DNA of 55,964 nt from an uncultured Agrococcus sp. (GTDB lineage: Bacteria > Actinomycetota > Actinomycetes > Actinomycetales > Microbacteriaceae), in NCBI RefSeq assembly GCF_945915485.1, contig NZ_CAMEFJ010000009.1:1-55964 (forward strand), written 5' to 3'. The position numbers and the translations under genes are program-made. Positions 24,554-33,422 of this stretch are shown in pieces (positions within the stretch are counted from its first letter, which is position 1; every line of letters starts with the position of its first letter). The notes below the pieces were generated by a model. It was not told the DNA's origin. It saw only the letters and a program-made list of their open reading frames with translations, and did not search any database.

Positions 24554-27226
24554 CTAGTCGCGCGGCTTCTCGACCATCTCGATGGTCTCGATCTCGTCGC
24601 CGACACGGATGTCGTTGTACTTGCCGAGGCCGATACCGCACTCGAAGTCCGTGCGAACCTCGGTGACATCGTCCTTGAACCGACGTAGCGACTCGATCGC
24701 GAGACCGTCCGCCAGCACGACACCCTCGCGGATGACGCGTGCCTTGGCGTTACGCGTGATCGTGCCCGACCGTACGATGACACCGGCGATGTTGCCGAAC
24801 TTCGAAGAGCGGAACACCTCGCGGATCTCGGCGACACCCGACTGGACTTCCTCGTACTCGGGCTTGAGCATGCCCTTGAGGGAGTTCTCGATGTCGTCGA
24901 TGGCCGCGTAGATGACGCTGTAGAAGCGCACGTCGATGCCTTCACGCTGCGCACGCTCGCGTGCCTTCGTGTCGGGCCGAACGTTGAATCCGATGACAAC
25001 AGCGTTGTCGACGGTCGCGAGGTTGATGTCGCTCTCCGTGACGGCACCCACACCGCGGTGAATGATGCGCAGATCAACGGAGTCGTCGACCTCGATCTTG
25101 AGCAGCGACTCTTCGAGCGCCTCGACAGCACCCGAAACGTCACCCTTGATGATGAGGTTGAGCGTTTCGACCTTGCCCTCGTCGAGAGCGGTCTTGAAGT
25201 CTTCGAGCGAGAGGCGCTTGCGGGCCTTTGCCAGCTGTGCGTTGCGCTCGAGTGCTTCACGCTTCTCGGCGATCTGGCGGGCAGTTCGATCCTCCTCAGT
25301 CTGCAGGAAGGTGTCGCCCGCCCGCGGAACGGAGGAGAGACCCTGCACCTGAACAGGCATGGACGGGCCGGCCGCTTCGACACGATTGCCCATGTCGTCG
25401 ATCATCGCCCGGACTCGGCCGTAAGCGGTGCCCGCGACAATGGAGTCACCGACGCGGAGCGTGCCCGACTGGATGAGGACCGTGGCGACGGAACCGCGCC
25501 CCTTGTCGAGCTTCGCTTCAACAGCGACACCGCGCGCCTCCCTGTCGGGGTTGGCACGGAGGTCGAGCCCCGCATCCGCCGTCAACAGCACGGCCTCCAG
25601 CAGATCCTGCACGCCCTGACCCGTACGAGCCGAGACGTCGACGAACATGGTGTCGCCGCCGTACTCCTCGGTGACGAGGTCGTACTCGGTGAGCTGCTGA
25701 CGCACCTTCGCAGGGTTCGCATCTTCCTTGTCGACCTTGTTGACCGCGACGACGACGGGCACACCCGCAGCCTGCGCGTGGTTCAACGCCTCGATCGTCT
25801 GCGGCATGATGCCGTCATCGGCGGCCACCACCAGGATCGCGATGTCCGTCACCTGCGCGCCACGGGCACGCATGGCGGTGAACGCCTCGTGACCCGGGGT
25901 GTCGATGAAGGTGATGGGGCGTTCGACGCCGTCGTGCTCCTTGACGACCTGGTAGGCACCGATGTGCTGCGTTATGCCGCCGGCTTCGCCGGAAACGACG
26001 TTGGCGTTGCGAACAGCGTCGAGCAGTCGAGTCTTACCGTGGTCGACGTGGCCCATGACGGTCACGACAGGCGGACGATACTCGAGATCCTCTTCGTCGT
26101 CTTCGTCATCGAGATCGATGTCGAAGGCTTCGAGGAGCTCCTTGTCCTCGTCCTCGGGGCTGACGAGGTCGAGCTTGTAGCCGAGTTCGTCAGCGAGAAG
26201 CTCGAATGTCGTCTCATCCAGCGACTGTGTCGCAGTGGCCATCTCACCGAGGTGGAACAGCACTGTTACGAGGTCGGCCGGGCTCGCACCGATCTTCTCT
26301 GCGAAGTCGGCGAGCGAGGAACCGCGCCGCATGCGGATGGGTGTCGAGCCGTCACCGCGAGGTACCTTGACGCCGCCTACCGACGGCGCTTCGCGCATCT
26401 CGAATTCGAGCCGCTTCGCGCGCCTCGACTTACGGGACTTCGCTTTGCCGCCGCCGCGACCGAAAGCACCTGCCGTACCACCGCGACCGCGACCGCCGCG
26501 ACCGGCGAATGCCGGGCCGCCACGACCCGGGGCTCCGCGGCCGGGGCCACCCCCACGTCCTGCGGGGCCGCCAGCGGGTGCGGGGGCTCCTGGGCGAGGG
26601 GAGCCGGGGCGAGGTGCTCCCGGGCGAGGCGCACCGCCACCACCCTGGCGCGGGCCTCCCTGTCGACCGCCACCGCCGGGGCGGCGCTCGCCTGCCTGGC
26701 CACCCTGTCGCGGGCCGCCGGGGCGCTGCCTGCCCATACCCTGCTGGGATGCGAAGGGGTTGTTACCGGGGCGGGGTCCACCGGGACGAGGGCGCGGGCG
26801 CGGAATAGCGCTCGGCTTGGGGGCGTCACCGGAAGGCGCCGCAGCAGGTTTCGGAGCCTCTCCCTGCGCTTCATCAGCAGCGGGCCTAGGAGCCTCTGCC
26901 GGCTTCTCGGCCGCGGGGCTCGGCTTGTCTGCAACCTTCTCAGCTGGCTTGGGACCCGCGGGCTTCGGGCCACCGGGCTTCGGGCCGGTCTTCGCGGCGG
27001 GTTTCGCGCTTGCCGATTTCGGCGCGTCTGCCTTGGGCGCAGGCTTGTCTTCGGTCGGCACGACGCCGTCTTCGACGAGCTTCTTCTTCAGGCGACGCGC
27101 GACCGGCGGCGCAACGGACGATGCCGAGCTCTTGACGAACTCGCCCATCTCCTTAAGTTTTTCTAGCGCAACTTTGCTCTCAACACCGAGCTCAGATGCG
27201 ATCTCGTGTACGCGTGGGTTTGCCAC
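24554..27226 (-). CDS. infB: Translation initiation factor IF-2
   Basis: 890 residues. IF2_N helix domain at 1-50. Long Ala/Pro/Lys then Gly/Arg/Pro-rich linker (about 60-280). G domain with GHVDHGKT at 392-399 and NKVD. Domains II-IV follow, with the end EMVEKPRD. It brings fMet-tRNA to the 30S subunit with GTP. GTG start with AGGAG 4-5 nt upstream. The Gly/Arg-rich linker is longer than in enterobacteria but usual for actinomycetes. It lies 79 bp after ylxR. Confidence 0.98.
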   Translation of the reverse strand: MANPRVHEIASELGVESKVALEKLKEMGEFVKSSASSVAPPVARRLKKKLVEDGVVPTEDKPAPKADAPKSASAKPAAKTGPKPGGPKPAGPKPAEKVADKPSPAAEKPAEAPRPAADEAQGEAPKPAAAPSGDAPKPSAIPRPRPRPGGPRPGNNPFASQQGMGRQRPGGPRQGGQAGERRPGGGGRQGGPRQGGGGAPRPGAPRPGSPRPGAPAPAGGPAGRGGGPGRGAPGRGGPAFAGRGGRGRGGTAGAFGRGGGKAKSRKSRRAKRLEFEMREAPSVGGVKVPRGDGSTPIRMRRGSSLADFAEKIGASPADLVTVLFHLGEMATATQSLDETTFELLADELGYKLDLVSPEDEDKELLEAFDIDLDDEDDEEDLEYRPPVVTVMGHVDHGKTRLLDAVRNANVVSGEAGGITQHIGAYQVVKEHDGVERPITFIDTPGHEAFTAMRARGAQVTDIAILVVAADDGIMPQTIEALNHAQAAGVPVVVAVNKVDKEDANPAKVRQQLTEYDLVTEEYGGDTMFVDVSARTGQGVQDLLEAVLLTADAGLDLRANPDREARGVAVEAKLDKGRGSVATVLIQSGTLRVGDSIVAGTAYGRVRAMIDDMGNRVEAAGPSMPVQVQGLSSVPRAGDTFLQTEEDRTARQIAEKREALERNAQLAKARKRLSLEDFKTALDEGKVETLNLIIKGDVSGAVEALEESLLKIEVDDSVDLRIIHRGVGAVTESDINLATVDNAVVIGFNVRPDTKARERAQREGIDVRFYSVIYAAIDDIENSLKGMLKPEYEEVQSGVAEIREVFRSSKFGNIAGVIVRSGTITRNAKARVIREGVVLADGLAIESLRRFKDDVTEVRTDFECGIGLGKYNDIRVGDEIETIEMVEKPRD

Positions 27227-27305
27227 TTCTCTCCTGTCCGGTCCGTGATTCCCGGGCAGGAGTCACGGACGTCAATTGATAACGGGTCTCATTTCGAGCC
27301 GCTCA

Positions 27306-27581
27306 TTAGTTGTCCATGGTGGTTTTCGTTCCTTTGATCTCGGATTCGGATGAATCGAGGGTTTGGATCTCCGCGATACGGGCTGTATCGAGTGCACGCA
27401 CCCGGAGTGCTCGACGAAGTTTCGGTTCGCACTTCGCGACGCATTCCGGTGTCGGATGCACCCACGCGCCTCGTCCAGGAAGTCTTTCACGACCCTCCGG
27501 GATTGCGACTCCCTGCTCAGCGACGATTCGCACCAAACGGCGCGGCTCATCGCGTTCACGGCAGCCTAGACACGTACGGAT
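27306..27581 (-). CDS. ylxR: YlxR/DUF448 RNA-binding protein, start codon non-canonical
   Basis: 91 residues if started at ATC (27581). The family core is clear: RTCLGCRERDEPRRLVRIV at the N-terminus and RLPGRGAWVHPTPECV. YlxR proteins bind RNA and sit between nusA and infB in most bacteria. There is no in-frame ATG, GTG or TTG between the upstream TGA (27597-27599) and the CLGCR motif. The first standard start is a TTG at 27536, which would remove the conserved Cys motif. TAGACT (27589-27594) lies 7 nt before the ATC, the same spacing as other leaderless genes here, so an AUC start is proposed. Confidence 0.8.
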   Translation of the reverse strand: MRTCLGCRERDEPRRLVRIVAEQGVAIPEGRERLPGRGAWVHPTPECVAKCEPKLRRALRVRALDTARIAEIQTLDSSESEIKGTKTTMDN

Positions 27582-27588
27582 GCTAACA

Positions 27589-27594
27589 AGTCTA
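27589..27594 (-). promoter_or_regulatory. -10 box of ylxR-infB transcript
   Basis: TAGACT on the minus strand, 7 nt before the ATC proposed to open ylxR. An overlapping TAGCAT lies 6 nt before a GTG, but that frame closes after five codons. Confidence 0.5.
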
Positions 27595-27782
27595 CCTCAC
27601 GGAACGCTCGGGCGTGTCTGCCGACCGGCATCCTTCGTGGAGGGCGAACGGGTTCGCCGCGCGACCGTGCAGCTCTCCTGCGTACAAGTCGATGCCCACG
27701 GGCGTGTCTTATCGCTAGCCTCACTCGATCCGCGTTGGGATTGCTCTGCGTACGGCAAGCAGCGCAGCACCACTGGCACTAA

Positions 27783-27834
27783 GAGCGGAGTTCAGGTCGG
27801 AATTCTCGAAGAATTCCGACCCAAAGACCGCTCT
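27783..27834. repeat. Nested perfect hairpin between ylxR and the repeat array
   Basis: An inner stem GGTCGGAATTCT (27795-27806) and AGAATTCCGACC (27810-27821), 12 bp with a 3-nt loop, sits inside an outer AGAGCGG/CCGCTCT stem (27783-27789 with 27828-27834). No U-run follows on either strand. It is the most stable single hairpin of this region. Confidence 0.85.
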
Positions 27835-27879
27835 AAGTGAAGAAGTCGGATTTGGCGAACCGGTGAACTCCGATATGTG

Positions 27880-27932
27880 GCAAGGCAGGGCCCCCGCGAC
27901 AACATGCATAGCGAAATGGAGTGGTTGACGCG
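27880..27932 (+). repeat. 53-bp block, copy 1
   Basis: Begins GCAAGGCAGGGCCCC and ends GTGGTTGACGCG; repeated almost exactly at 28257-28308, 377 bp downstream (five 75-bp periods), with one insertion and one substitution. It marks a higher-order duplication of about 376 bp within the array. Confidence 0.92.
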
Positions 27933-28256
27933 GAATTCGATCCTGTGGATCGAATTCGTGGAAAGACAGGGACTCGATGCGACTTCGCAAACAGCGATAG
28001 TTCAGACCAAAGCGATCCTGCGGATCAAACTCTTGGAAAGACAGGGAGTCGACGGGACTTCGCAAACAGCGATAGTTCAGACCAAAGCGATCCTGCGGAT
28101 CAAACTCTTGGAAAGACAGGGACTCGATGCGACTTCGCAGAGAGAAGTACTTCAACACAAAGCGATCCTGTGGATCGATTTGTGAAAAGACAGGGACCGG
28201 CGCTACAACTCCACCACAGAGTTGAGCTCAATATCGATCCTGCGGATCGAATTCAT

Positions 28257-28308
28257 GCAAGGCAGGGCCCCGCTACAACATGCATAGCGAAATGGAGTGG
28301 TTGACGCG
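28257..28308 (+). repeat. 53-bp block, copy 2
   Basis: Second copy of the block at 27880-27932. The neighbouring palindromes at 28014 and 28089 likewise recur at 28390 and 28464 (shifts of 376 and 375 bp). Confidence 0.92.
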
Positions 28309-28313
28309 TGGAC

Positions 28314-28350
28314 AAATGGGGCCGAGCGAAGCGAGGTCGGGGCCCCATTT
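28314..28350. terminator. GC-rich inverted repeat inside the array
   Basis: AAATGGGGCC (28314-28323) and GGCCCCATTT (28341-28350) form a perfect 10-bp stem with a 17-nt loop; a short T-run follows on the plus strand. A terminator function is possible but unproven. Confidence 0.5.
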
Positions 28351-28548
28351 TCCACGTGACAACCCGACTGGAGCGAACAACTGGAATTCGATCCAGTGGA
28401 TCGAATTCATACAAGGCAGGGAGTCGACGGGACTTCGCAAACAGCGATAGTTCAGACCAAAGCGATCCTGCGGATCAAGCTCTTGGAAGGACAGCGTCCC
28501 GCTCCGCAGATCACCCAATAGATTCAGCTGAATGTCGATCCATCACTC

Positions 28549-28571
28549 AAAACGATCCACAGGACCGTTTT
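28549..28571 (-). terminator. Intrinsic terminator of nusA
   Basis: On the minus strand, AAAACGGTCC-tgt-GGATCGTTTT starts 34 nt after the nusA stop and ends in UUUU. One position is a G-U wobble on the minus-strand RNA but an A-C mismatch on the plus strand, which supports leftward transcription. Confidence 0.65.
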
Positions 28572-28604
28572 CTTCACGACGGCGCGAATTGAAATCCAGC
28601 GCAA

Positions 28605-29594
28605 CTACGCTTCCATTACCGAATCGGGCTGAATGTCGATCCTCGCGCCTGTCAGCTTCGCGGCTAGGCGTGCGTTCTGCCCTTCTTTGCCGATTGCGAG
28701 CGACAGCTGGAAGTCGGGAACCAGCGTCCGAACTGCCTTCGTCTTCTCGTCGAGCATGAACGACTCCGAGACCTTCGCAGGGCTCAGTGCGTTCGCGACG
28801 AACTTAGGCAGGTCGTCCGAGTAGTCGACGATGTCGATCTTCTCTTCACCGAGCTCGGTCTGCACGGCACGAACACGCGCCCCAAGCTCGCCGATGCAGG
28901 CACCCTTCGCGTTGATCTCGGGGTCCTTGGCGCGCACCGCGATCTTCGAACGGTGACCGGCCTCCCTGGCGATCGCAACGATCTCGACAACGCCCTGAGC
29001 GATCTCGGGTACCTCGAGAGCGAACAGCTTGCGAACGAGACCCGGGTGAGTGCGCGACACCGTCACGCGCGGACCGCGCTCGCCGCGTTCGACCTTGGTG
29101 ATGTAGACGCGGAGGCGCTCGCCGTGGCTGTACTCGACTCCGGGGACCTGCTCCTCGGGAGGAAGCACCGCTTCGAAGTCGTCCGAGAGCTTGACGCGGA
29201 TCATGCGAGGATTCGAGCCCTGCTGCACGACACCGGCCACGATCTCGCCCTCGCGGTCCTTGTACTCACCGAGCACGTTCTCCGTATTGCGCTCGCGCAT
29301 CGCCTGCACGATGACCTGCTTGGCGACGCTGGCGGCGAGTCGACTGAAGTCGTCGGGCTGGATCTCCTGCTCGCCGATCCGGTTGCCGTCTTCATCGAGC
29401 TCAGGCTCCAGCAGCGTGACGCCACCCGTGCGACGGTCGATCTCGACACGAGGTTTTTCGGCATCGGGTGTCGGCTCCGTCTTGGAACGCAGGTACGCCT
29501 GCAGAATGGCCTGCTCGATAATGCTCAGCAGATCGTTGAAGGGGATCTCCCGCTCTCGTTCCACCAGCTTCAGTGCGTTGATGTCGATGTCCAT
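28605..29594 (-). CDS. nusA: Transcription termination/antitermination factor NusA
   Basis: 329 residues, the usual actinobacterial length. N-terminal RNA-polymerase-binding domain (LKLVEREREIPFNDLLSIIEQAILQAYLRS), S1 domain near 130-200 and two KH domains ending LAIGKEGQNARLAAKLTGARIDI. It modulates pausing and termination. The start at 29594 has GGGGAG 6 nt upstream; an ATG at 29630 would add 12 residues. No rimP lies upstream, and the usual nusA-ylxR-infB operon is broken by the repeat array. Confidence 0.97.
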   Translation of the reverse strand: MDIDINALKLVEREREIPFNDLLSIIEQAILQAYLRSKTEPTPDAEKPRVEIDRRTGGVTLLEPELDEDGNRIGEQEIQPDDFSRLAASVAKQVIVQAMRERNTENVLGEYKDREGEIVAGVVQQGSNPRMIRVKLSDDFEAVLPPEEQVPGVEYSHGERLRVYITKVERGERGPRVTVSRTHPGLVRKLFALEVPEIAQGVVEIVAIAREAGHRSKIAVRAKDPEINAKGACIGELGARVRAVQTELGEEKIDIVDYSDDLPKFVANALSPAKVSESFMLDEKTKAVRTLVPDFQLSLAIGKEGQNARLAAKLTGARIDIQPDSVMEA

Positions 29595-29614
29595 CGCGGT
29601 CTCCCCTCTGTTCA

Positions 29615-29620
29615 ACTGTA
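29615..29620 (-). promoter_or_regulatory. Candidate -10 box of nusA
   Basis: TACAGT, about 20 nt before the nusA ATG with a GGGGAG ribosome site between. It gives a short leader. No clear -35 hexamer is seen. Confidence 0.4.
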
Positions 29621-29714
29621 GGCCGCTCATTGCGGACGCATCAGCTTATCGCTTCCGGCGGCCTCAGCGCCACTTCACCGAGCCACTCCCGCATCCACAC
29701 CCCGCTGCCTCCGC

Positions 29715-29784
29715 ACACTTCTCGGTCTATACAGGGAATGAACGCACTATACGGGCGTGTCGGCATGCATAGACCGAGAAGTGT
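29715..29784 (+). repeat. 70-bp inverted-repeat element, copy 1
   Basis: Perfect 16-bp arms ACACTTCTCGGTCTAT and ATAGACCGAGAAGTGT enclose a 38-bp centre containing TATACGGGCGTGTCG. It lies between the nusA promoter and the end of proS. The second copy, in opposite orientation, lies before pnp; the two agree at about 62 of 70 positions. Confidence 0.93.
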
Positions 29785-29813
29785 AGCGGGACGAATGGGG
29801 TGGAGGACGGGGC

Positions 29814-31580
29814 TTAGGCGCGCAGGGCTGCCAGAACGTCCTCACGGCGAACGGGCAGCTTCTCACCGGATGCTCGGTCCCAGAGCTCGAATTCTCCCTC
29901 GGCAGCACCGCGCCCGATGACGAGTGCCTTCGGCACGCCTATCAGTTCAATATCCTTGAACTTGACTCCCGGTGACACCTTGCGGCGGTCGTCGAAGACC
30001 GTCTCGAAGCCCTCGGCGTCGAGCTCGGCGACGACCTCTTCCGCGACTCGGAAGACTTCTTCGTCTTTACCCGTGGCAACGACGTGGACGTCGAACGGCG
30101 CGACTTCGGCGGGCCAGACGATGCCCTTCTCGTCGTGAAAGCGCTCGACGATCGCGGCGAGGTTGCGCGTCACGCCGATGCCGTACGAGCCCATGGTCAC
30201 GGTCACGAGCTTGCCGTTCACGTCGAGAACTTCGAGACCGAGGGCGTCCGCGTACTTGCGCCCCAACTGGAACACGTGGCCGACTTCCATCGCCCGGATT
30301 CTGCGAATCGGCCCCGACCCGTCCGGGGCGGGGTCACCATCGACGACAGTTGCGGCCTCCACCGTTCCGTCCGTTCCAAAGTCACGCCCCGCGACGAGCC
30401 CGAAGACGTGGCGACCCGACTCGTTCGAACCCGTGATCCAGCTCGTGCCCTCGACAATCCGGGGGTCCGTGAGGAAACGGATGCCGCTACGGGATTCCTC
30501 CCCGAGAACGGGCCCTTCGGCGCTCCAGGGCCCTATGTAGCCTTTCACAAGCGCGGGGTTGGCAGCGAAATCCTCTTCTGTCGCCGCGGCGACTTCTGCA
30601 GGCTGGAACGCGACCTCCACGCGTTTATCGTCGACATCCCGGTCGCCGGGAATTGCGACGACGACCAGTTCGGTCGAGCCGTCGGGGTGCGTGAGCTTCA
30701 ACACCACGTTCTTCAGTGTGTCGGCGGCGGTCCATGCCCGTCCGTCTTCGCGCGGGAACCTCGCGTTGGCATCCGCCACGAGTGTTTCGATGGTCGGAGT
30801 ATCCGGAGTGTCGTGAACGACGGGGGCCGGCAGTCCCTCGGTCTGCTGCGGCTCAGGTGCGATGGTTGTGAATGCCTCGACATTGGCGGCGTATCCGGCG
30901 TCATTGACGACAACGACGTCTTCGCCCACCGCCGTCGGGTGCATGAACTCTTCGCTCTTGGAGCCGCCCATGGCTCCCGCATCGGCCGCCACGATCACAG
31001 TGTCGAGACCGAGGCGCGCGAAGATACGCTCGTAAGCGTCACGCTGACGCTGATACGAGGCCTCCAGCCCGGCATCATCCACGTCGAACGAATAGGCATC
31101 CTTCATCGTGAACTCACGCGTGCGCAGCAGCCCTGCGCGCGGTCTGGGTTCATCGCGGTACTTGTCCTGAATCTGATAGATCGTGACCGGGAGATCCTTG
31201 TACGACGAGAACAGATCCTTCACGAGCAGCGTGAATACCTCCTCGTGCGTCGGGGCAAGCAGGTGATCGGAGCCGCGGCGATCCTGCAGCCTGAAGAGGT
31301 CATCCCCGTACTCGGTCCAGCGACCCGACAGCTCGTAAGGCTCCCTCGGCAGCAGCCCCGGGAACAGCACTTCCTGCGCTCCTGCCGCAGTCATCTCCTC
31401 CCGGATGATCTGCTCGATCTTTCTGCGAACACGCAGACCGAGCGGCAGCCAGGAGAACAGGCCGCTGCCGGCGCGGCGAATATACCCGGCGCGCACCAGC
31501 AGCTTGTGGCTGGCGACTTCTGCGTCGGCGGGGTCATCACGAAGGGTACGCAGGAACAGTTGCGAAAGTCGAGCGGTCAT
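29814..31580 (-). CDS. proS: Prolyl-tRNA synthetase
   Basis: 588 residues, bacterial-type class II enzyme. Motif 1 region [34 protein letters not shown], motif 2 near [10 protein letters not shown], the inserted editing domain (about 230-400) and the C-terminal anticodon-binding domain are all seen. It charges tRNA-Pro and edits Ala-tRNA-Pro. The ATG at 31580 follows TAAGCT by 6 nt. Confidence 0.98.
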   Translation of the reverse strand: MTARLSQLFLRTLRDDPADAEVASHKLLVRAGYIRRAGSGLFSWLPLGLRVRRKIEQIIREEMTAAGAQEVLFPGLLPREPYELSGRWTEYGDDLFRLQDRRGSDHLLAPTHEEVFTLLVKDLFSSYKDLPVTIYQIQDKYRDEPRPRAGLLRTREFTMKDAYSFDVDDAGLEASYQRQRDAYERIFARLGLDTVIVAADAGAMGGSKSEEFMHPTAVGEDVVVVNDAGYAANVEAFTTIAPEPQQTEGLPAPVVHDTPDTPTIETLVADANARFPREDGRAWTAADTLKNVVLKLTHPDGSTELVVVAIPGDRDVDDKRVEVAFQPAEVAAATEEDFAANPALVKGYIGPWSAEGPVLGEESRSGIRFLTDPRIVEGTSWITGSNESGRHVFGLVAGRDFGTDGTVEAATVVDGDPAPDGSGPIRRIRAMEVGHVFQLGRKYADALGLEVLDVNGKLVTVTMGSYGIGVTRNLAAIVERFHDEKGIVWPAEVAPFDVHVVATGKDEEVFRVAEEVVAELDAEGFETVFDDRRKVSPGVKFKDIELIGVPKALVIGRGAAEGEFELWDRASGEKLPVRREDVLAALRA

Positions 31581-31586
31581 GATCCG

Positions 31587-31592
31587 AGCTTA
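31587..31592 (-). promoter_or_regulatory. -10 box of proS
   Basis: TAAGCT, 6 nt, then the proS ATG. Confidence 0.6.
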
Positions 31593-31677
31593 TCTGCCGG
31601 AACGACCCTTCACCGTCACCGACCTCTCGTGCCCCGAGCTCGATCTCACTTCGCGTAACGGCACCGTGAAAAGTGCA

Positions 31678-32442
31678 TCACCAAGGCTTGTCGACGCCGT
31701 CGCCGCCGCCGTTCTCGTCGTCGCCGTAGCCGTCCTGCTCCTGACGGTCGCGCTCCGACTGGCGTTGGCGCTCCAGCAGCTCTTGCTCCTGATCCGTCAG
31801 ATCGTCCTCTTCGTTCTGGCCGCCGTTGTCATCGTTCTGATCGTTGTCGTTGTCGCCGCCGTTGTCGTCGTTGTTATCGTCGCCATCGCCATCGTCTTCC
31901 TCGATCTTCGCCTCGATACGAGGGACCGATTCCGTGAGCTGCTCCAGGATGTTCGGCTCGCGTTCTGCCGGCTCCTCCATGCAGCCCGGGGGCGCCTGCT
32001 CGATGAGGTCGAGAGCTTCGTAGTAGAACTGATTCGCGGTTTCGCGATCACCGGTCTCTCGCTGCTCGTCACCCTGCTTCTCGACGACGTAGACGAAGTT
32101 GGTGTAGATCACGCAAAATTCGTTCGACTCGGGATCCGGGTGCAGTGTGAGCGCCTCTTCGAGCAGTTCCCTCGACTCCTCGAGTTCCCCGCTCATGCCC
32201 AGCGCTACGCCCTTGTTGTAGGGGGCGCGCCACTGCTCGTAGAAGTTCCACCAGAACAGGGGTTCCGTTTGGTCTGCAGCCTCCTGGTAGGCGCGGTGGT
32301 CGTACGCCGTGATGGCGGAATTCGCGCTCATCTCCGTCGTGAAGAATTTCGTGGACACCACGAGGCCCGCTATCGCGACAGGGATCGCGCAGAGCATCAG
32401 TATTCTGCGCCAGCGTCGACGCTGGCCGTCTGTGATGGTCAT
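31678..32442 (-). CDS. Bat-like TPR protein with acidic tail
   Basis: 254 residues. One membrane helix at 12-32, then a TPR-like helical region (about 45-150; AYDHRAYQEAADQTEPLF, PYNKGVALGMSGELEESRELLEEALTLHPD). From residue 178 on it is almost wholly Asp/Asn/Glu/Gly/Gln (DDGDGDDNNDDNGGD...). TPR proteins with acidic tails close Bat-type operons (BatC-like). Its GTG/ATG overlaps the VWA gene stop by 4 bp. Function is inferred from position. Confidence 0.75.
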   Translation of the reverse strand: MTITDGQRRRWRRILMLCAIPVAIAGLVVSTKFFTTEMSANSAITAYDHRAYQEAADQTEPLFWWNFYEQWRAPYNKGVALGMSGELEESRELLEEALTLHPDPESNEFCVIYTNFVYVVEKQGDEQRETGDRETANQFYYEALDLIEQAPPGCMEEPAEREPNILEQLTESVPRIEAKIEEDDGDGDDNNDDNGGDNDNDQNDDNGGQNEEDDLTDQEQELLERQRQSERDRQEQDGYGDDENGGGDGVDKPW

Positions 32443-33422
32443 GACGGCTCCTTCGGCGGAACGGTCTTCCGGATCTGCCGCATGATGTGGAACGCTTCCC
32501 AGGCCAGTAATGCGGCCAGCGGGTAGGCGAAGATCCAGTAGAGGTCGAGACGTGACTCGCGCATCCGCTCCATGGAGACCTCCGCGTCGCCGTCCGAGAG
32601 CCCGTCGAGGCTCGTCCGCAGTTCCGTTCCGGGGCTTCTGTGCAGGTAGGTGAGGCCGGCTTCGCTTGCGATCGACTGGAGGTTCGACTGGTCAATGGAC
32701 GAAATCGCGGGCTGCCCGGTCGAGGGATCGATGACGTATTCATCGGTGAGGCCCGTGTACGTGGAGCGTGGCATCTGCGCGCCCTCTTCCGTTCCATAGC
32801 CGAGTACGAACCCTCCGCTGATCATGCCGTTCAGGTCTGCGAAGGAGTCGACGGGGTCCGCGCTCGTCTGCTCTCCGTCGCCCATGTAGATGACGATGAT
32901 GGGGTCGCCGGGGCTGCTGCTGTTGAGTCGTTCCACCTCTTCTACGAGCAGGTCCCTTCCTGAGCTGACGGACGACCCACGCGACGTCTCCGCGATCTCC
33001 GGACGCATTGCGCGCACCATCTCGATGACGGCGGAGCCGTCACTCGTCAGGGGAACGTTGAGCGTTGCCGTTGAATTGAACGTGATGACGGAGATATCGG
33101 CGCCCGCGAACGCGTAGGCGACATCCCTGACGTCCTCCCGCACGCCGTCGAGGCGCGTTTCGTCGCCCCAGTCTTCCGCGGCCATGGACTGCGACGTATC
33201 GATGACGAGGAAGACGTTCGCGGAGATGGAGCCCGTTGGCACGAGACCGCCCGGGACACCGGGATGCGCGATCATGGCGGCCACGAGCAGCACCATGACG
33301 CCGCGCCTGATCCAACCCATGAGCTGTTTCCGCGCCACGATGGCGCGCCAGACGCAGAACGCGAGCAGCCCGAAGGTCGCGATAACCAGGGCGGGAAGCG
33401 GGATGTCGGGCAGTAGCGTCAT
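32439..33422 (-). CDS. VWA-domain membrane protein (BatA/BatB-like) 2
   Basis: 327 residues. Two helices near the N-terminus (about 5-27 and 38-55), then a von Willebrand A domain with the MIDAS motif DTSQSM at 75-80, and a C-terminal helix (about 292-312). Bat-type VWA proteins are membrane-anchored with the VWA domain outside or inside depending on helix number. The start at 33422 makes an ATGA overlap with the preceding VWA gene; an upstream ATG at 33476 is less likely. Confidence 0.85.
   Translation of the reverse strand: MTLLPDIPLPALVIATFGLLAFCVWRAIVARKQLMGWIRRGVMVLLVAAMIAHPGVPGGLVPTGSISANVFLVIDTSQSMAAEDWGDETRLDGVREDVRDVAYAFAGADISVITFNSTATLNVPLTSDGSAVIEMVRAMRPEIAETSRGSSVSSGRDLLVEEVERLNSSSPGDPIIVIYMGDGEQTSADPVDSFADLNGMISGGFVLGYGTEEGAQMPRSTYTGLTDEYVIDPSTGQPAISSIDQSNLQSIASEAGLTYLHRSPGTELRTSLDGLSDGDAEVSMERMRESRLDLYWIFAYPLAALLAWEAFHIMRQIRKTVPPKEPS

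Larger units (their letters stand above)
27872..28550. repeat. Array of ~75-bp units with GATCC-N3-GGATC core
   Basis: The core palindrome starts at 27939, 28014, 28089, 28164, 28236, 28390 and 28464, with a degenerate further unit at 28537 and a partial one at 27872. Steps are 75, 75, 75, 72, 154 (two units), 74 and 73 bp. Between cores the units share GGAAAGACAGGGA and ACTTCGCAAACAGCGATAG in three copies. In two units the palindrome extends to 11-bp arms (GAATTCGATCC/GGATCGAATTC). Unit 5 carries a 37-bp inverted repeat at 28314-28350. Confidence 0.92.
27595..28604. other. 1-kb non-coding region between ylxR and nusA
   Basis: Contains, in sense order after nusA, the nusA terminator, the phased palindrome array, the nested hairpin and the ylxR promoter. 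Open frames on both strands here are products of the 75-bp (25-codon) period and show 25-residue repeats. I see no family similarity and no ribosome sites, so I call no gene. Confidence 0.8.

Noticed and set aside
25058..27166. Long plus-strand open frame opposite infB (702 codons)
   Set aside because: It lies entirely antisense to infB, reflects the GC-rich codon bias and resembles no protein.
27161..27305. Attenuator or leader peptide between ylxR and infB
   Set aside because: The 79-bp gap has only a good ribosome site; no leader peptide or convincing terminator/antiterminator pair.
27272..27559. 95-codon frame starting MNAMSRAVW at ylxR
   Set aside because: It is the wrong frame; the CLGCR and LPGRGAW motifs are in the neighbouring frame.
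27721..28185. Open frames on both strands with 25-residue repeats in the nusA-ylxR gap
   Set aside because: The 75-bp period is a multiple of three, so any frame stays open and repeats. There is no ribosome site and no known fold.
27872..28550. CRISPR array
   Set aside because: Units are similar over their whole length rather than short constant repeats with unique spacers, and no cas genes are present.
30084..31658. 524-codon plus-strand frame opposite proS
   Set aside because: Shadow of proS.
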